From Marinomonas fungiae (lineage in GTDB: Bacteria > Pseudomonadota > Gammaproteobacteria > Pseudomonadales > Marinomonadaceae): DNA of 64,000 nucleotides. Location of the stretch: contig NZ_LIQF01000007.1 of NCBI RefSeq assembly GCF_001418205.1, forward strand, positions 94,826 through 158,825. Direction: 5' to 3'. The first letter of the stretch is position 1, and each line of letters starts with the position of its first letter. Of this stretch, positions 61,934-64,000 are shown piece by piece. The position numbers were made by a program, and so were the translations under genes. The notes under the pieces are model-generated. The model worked only from the letters and a program-made list of their open reading frames with translations, did not search any database and was not told the DNA's origin.

Positions 61934-63352
61934 ATGTCCAGCAGTACGATTCAGCAGGATCTAATGACGCTTCTAAATGGCATGAAGCAGCAGCAATTGG
62001 CGGCGGCTCCTGTCTCTTCAAAGGTGCGTAAAGACCGCCTCCAGCGCAGCTTAAAATTGATCCGCGAAAACCATAAAGCATTGGCTCAAGCGATGAATGA
62101 AGACTTTGGTCAGCGCAGCTTATATCAATCCAATGTTGCGGACATGGTGACCACGTGCAAGATGCTACAGCATGCCATCGATAACCTAGACGGTTGGATG
62201 CAAGCGGAGCAAACGACTGCCCCCGACCCAGAAATGCGCACCGAGATTCAATATCAGCCTTTGGGGGTGATCGGAGTGATCAGCCCATGGAACTTCCCCA
62301 TTAACCTAGCGTTTGGTCCTTTGGCCGGTATCTTTGCGGCGGGTAACACGGCCATGCTGAAACCGTCTGAATTAACGCCGAAAACCTCTGAGTTGTTGGC
62401 TGAGCTTGTTGGCCGTTATTTCAGCCCTAGTGAATTAACCGTTGTGCTTGGCGATGCGGATGTGGGCCAGGCTTTTAGCAGCCTACCCTTTGATCATCTA
62501 GTATTCACGGGCAGTACTGCGGTCGGCAGACATGTCATGCGTGCCGCGGCAGAAAACCTAGTGCCTGTTACATTAGAGCTGGGAGGTAAGTCTCCTGTGA
62601 TGGTGGCGAAACATGCAGACCTTAGCAAAGCGGTAGAACGTACGTGGACCATTAAAACTTTTAATGCAGGCCAAATTTGTTTGTCACCTGATTACGTGCT
62701 GTTGCCAGAAGAGCAGCGCCATGCCTTCAAAAAGCAGTCGATCGAGTTTTTGGCAGCTACTTTCCCTAGCATCCAAATTAACCCTGATTACACTGCTATT
62801 ATTAACGAGCGTCATTATCAGCGTTTGCTGAGCTTACTCGAAGATGCTCGTCAGAAAGGGGCGGAAATTGTCAATCTGGGGCCTTCGGGTGAGCCTGCCT
62901 ACGATGGCAATAGCCGCAAAATTGCACCGCACTTGGTGCTGGGGGCGAACGATGAAATGGCCATCATGCAAGAAGAAATTTTTGGTCCTTTACTTCCGGT
63001 GCGCTTTTATCAAGAGGAAGCTGAGGCCGTGCATTACATTAATGCACATCCAAGACCTTTGGCCGCGTATTACTTTGGTGAAGACGCTGATGCACAACAG
63101 CAATTTGCTCAGCAGACGACCTCTGGCGCTTTAGTGATCAACGATGTGATGACCCATGTGTCCATTGATGAATTGCCATTTGGTGGGGTGGGCGCTTCCG
63201 GTATGGGGGCATACCACGGCATTCATGGTTTCCGTCAGTTCTCACACGCTAAACCTGTGGTGGTGCAAAGCGAAGCGGGTGTTTCAAACTTACGCTTACG
63301 TGCTCCTTATGATGACAAGTTAGCGGCAATCGACGCTTTTTTTAACAACTAA
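61934..63352 (+). CDS. Aldehyde dehydrogenase (coniferyl-aldehyde dehydrogenase type)
   Basis: A 472-residue NAD(P)-dependent aldehyde dehydrogenase: NEDFGQRSLYQSNVADM (characteristic of the coniferyl aldehyde branch), GVIGVISPWNFPINLAFGP, catalytic Glu in TLELGGKSPVMVAKHADL, catalytic Cys in FNAGQICLSPDYVL and EEIFGPLLPVR. Such enzymes oxidise aromatic or long-chain aldehydes. ATG 61934 follows AAAGGAG. It is controlled presumably by the divergent LysR regulator and precedes a DJ-1/PfpI gene that may handle reactive aldehydes. Confidence 0.93.
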   Translation: MSSSTIQQDLMTLLNGMKQQQLAAAPVSSKVRKDRLQRSLKLIRENHKALAQAMNEDFGQRSLYQSNVADMVTTCKMLQHAIDNLDGWMQAEQTTAPDPEMRTEIQYQPLGVIGVISPWNFPINLAFGPLAGIFAAGNTAMLKPSELTPKTSELLAELVGRYFSPSELTVVLGDADVGQAFSSLPFDHLVFTGSTAVGRHVMRAAAENLVPVTLELGGKSPVMVAKHADLSKAVERTWTIKTFNAGQICLSPDYVLLPEEQRHAFKKQSIEFLAATFPSIQINPDYTAIINERHYQRLLSLLEDARQKGAEIVNLGPSGEPAYDGNSRKIAPHLVLGANDEMAIMQEEIFGPLLPVRFYQEEAEAVHYINAHPRPLAAYYFGEDADAQQQFAQQTTSGALVINDVMTHVSIDELPFGGVGASGMGAYHGIHGFRQFSHAKPVVVQSEAGVSNLRLRAPYDDKLAAIDAFFNN

Positions 63353-63387
63353 TAACAGCAAATATTGAATTGGACGAGAGGTTATTT

Positions 63388-64000
63388 ATGAAGATTTTAA
63401 TGGTACTGACGTCACACGACACGCTTGGTAATACGGGTGAAAAAACCGGTTTTTGGCTAGAGGAATTTGCCGCGCCTTATTACACTTTCTTAGATGCTGG
63501 CGCGGAGCTGGTTTTAGCGTCTCCTTTAGGTGGGCAGCCGCCACTAGATCCAAAGAGTGATTTGCCTGATTTTCAAACATCGGCCACTGAGCGTTTTAAG
63601 CAAGACGATCACGCCCAGCAAGCCTTAGCCAATACGGTTAAGCTGGCTGAGGTGTCGCCTGCTGATTTTGATGCGGTCTTCTACCCTGGAGGGCATGGCC
63701 CACTTTGGGATTTGGCAGAGTCGGACGTGTCGATTGCATTGATTGAAGGATTTGTGCAGGCCGGCAAACCAATCAGCTTTGTTTGTCATGCGCCGGGCGT
63801 ATTGCGCCATGTGAAAGCCGAAAATGGTGAGCCTTTAATTAAAAACCGCAAAGTAACTGGCTTTACTAACGGTGAAGAAGCGGGAGTACAGTTGACGGAA
63901 GTGGTGCCTTTCTTGATTGAAGATGAGTTCCAGCGTTTAGGTGGACTCTATGAAAAAGGCCCTGATTGGCAGACCTTTGTGGTCGAAGATGGCCGTTTAA
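63388..64000 (+). CDS. DJ-1/PfpI superfamily protein (Hsp31-like), cut at window end
   Basis: At least 204 residues are present; no stop is reached before 64000. Features: KILMVLTSHDTLGNTGEKTG, the acid residue region GFWLEEFAAPYYTFLDAGAE, YPGGHGPLWDLA and the nucleophile-elbow SFVCHAPGVLRHVK with the conserved Cys. The type 1 glutamine-amidotransferase-like fold of this group includes glyoxalase III/chaperone Hsp31-like proteins, which detoxify methylglyoxal or repair glycation. Roughly 20 residues are expected beyond the edge. ATG 63388 is 35 bases after the aldehyde dehydrogenase stop, so the two may be co-transcribed; GAGAGG precedes it. Confidence 0.9.
   Translation, partial: MKILMVLTSHDTLGNTGEKTGFWLEEFAAPYYTFLDAGAELVLASPLGGQPPLDPKSDLPDFQTSATERFKQDDHAQQALANTVKLAEVSPADFDAVFYPGGHGPLWDLAESDVSIALIEGFVQAGKPISFVCHAPGVLRHVKAENGEPLIKNRKVTGFTNGEEAGVQLTEVVPFLIEDEFQRLGGLYEKGPDWQTFVVEDGRL

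Overview
The window looks like chromosome from a marine or saprophytic gammaproteobacterium of the Oceanospirillales/Pseudomonadales type. The evidence is the polA ... thrB ... zur-znuC-znuB neighbourhood (known from Pseudomonas), an FhlA/AcoR-style sigma-54 regulator, a DctPQM TRAP transporter, several LysE-family exporters and a RAYT with its palindromic repeats. Base composition looks fairly even, near half G+C by eye. I do not assign a genus. No rRNA, tRNA, CRISPR array, prophage or classical IS element was recognised.

Layout. 0-9.8 kb: a sigma-54 response regulator, a four-helix-bundle protein, a DUF1460 exported protein, an AraC regulator, a gene split by an in-frame TGA, a LysE exporter, a cold-shock protein, an MgtC-DUF1294 pair and a metallo-hydrolase/IclR pair. 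9.9-24.3 kb: a large B12-binding radical SAM protein, chemoreceptor, CNNM/CorC protein, mtgA, lysine-type methyltransferase, SLC13 permease, divergent argO/argP, a CDF metal exporter with its MarR regulator, YehS, a YdjM-like protein and a soluble PAS-PAS chemoreceptor. 24.6-38 kb: di-haem peroxidase, AraC/LysE divergent pair, metY, phhB, a truncated GGDEF gene, a periplasmic binding protein, the dctP-dctQ-dctM operon, aminotransferase/AraC-GyrI divergent pair, YihY and MscS. 38-50 kb: an AcoR-like activator divergent from a flavin monooxygenase with a sigma-54 promoter and two upstream palindromes, a WYL regulator/GST pair, an XRE-azlC-azlD operon, a lipoprotein, a frameshifted two-gene HTH module, an arylamine N-acetyltransferase and a RAYT. 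50-64 kb: polA, diguanylate cyclase, thrB, DUF1007, LysE, MarC, then a Zur-boxed nicO-zur-znuC-znuB operon, a LysR/aldehyde dehydrogenase divergent pair and a DJ-1/PfpI gene cut by the window end.

How genes work together. The best supported circuits are: (1) zinc homeostasis, with a near-perfect Zur box at 57739-57753 placed before a NicO-type transporter, Zur itself and the ZnuCB importer, several of them carrying His-rich tracts (znuA is not in the window); (2) a sigma-54 circuit at 40.3-40.7 kb; (3) a MarR-controlled CDF exporter with paired TTTGA-N3-TCAAA sites and a 15-unit CACGAT microsatellite; (4) an XRE-cupin/AzlCD operon behind a 42-bp inverted repeat; (5) a RAYT bracketed by its REP-like units. 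Four genes or fragments appear broken or in decay: 4237-4962, 29247-29698, 48016-48230 and possibly 38151-38258.
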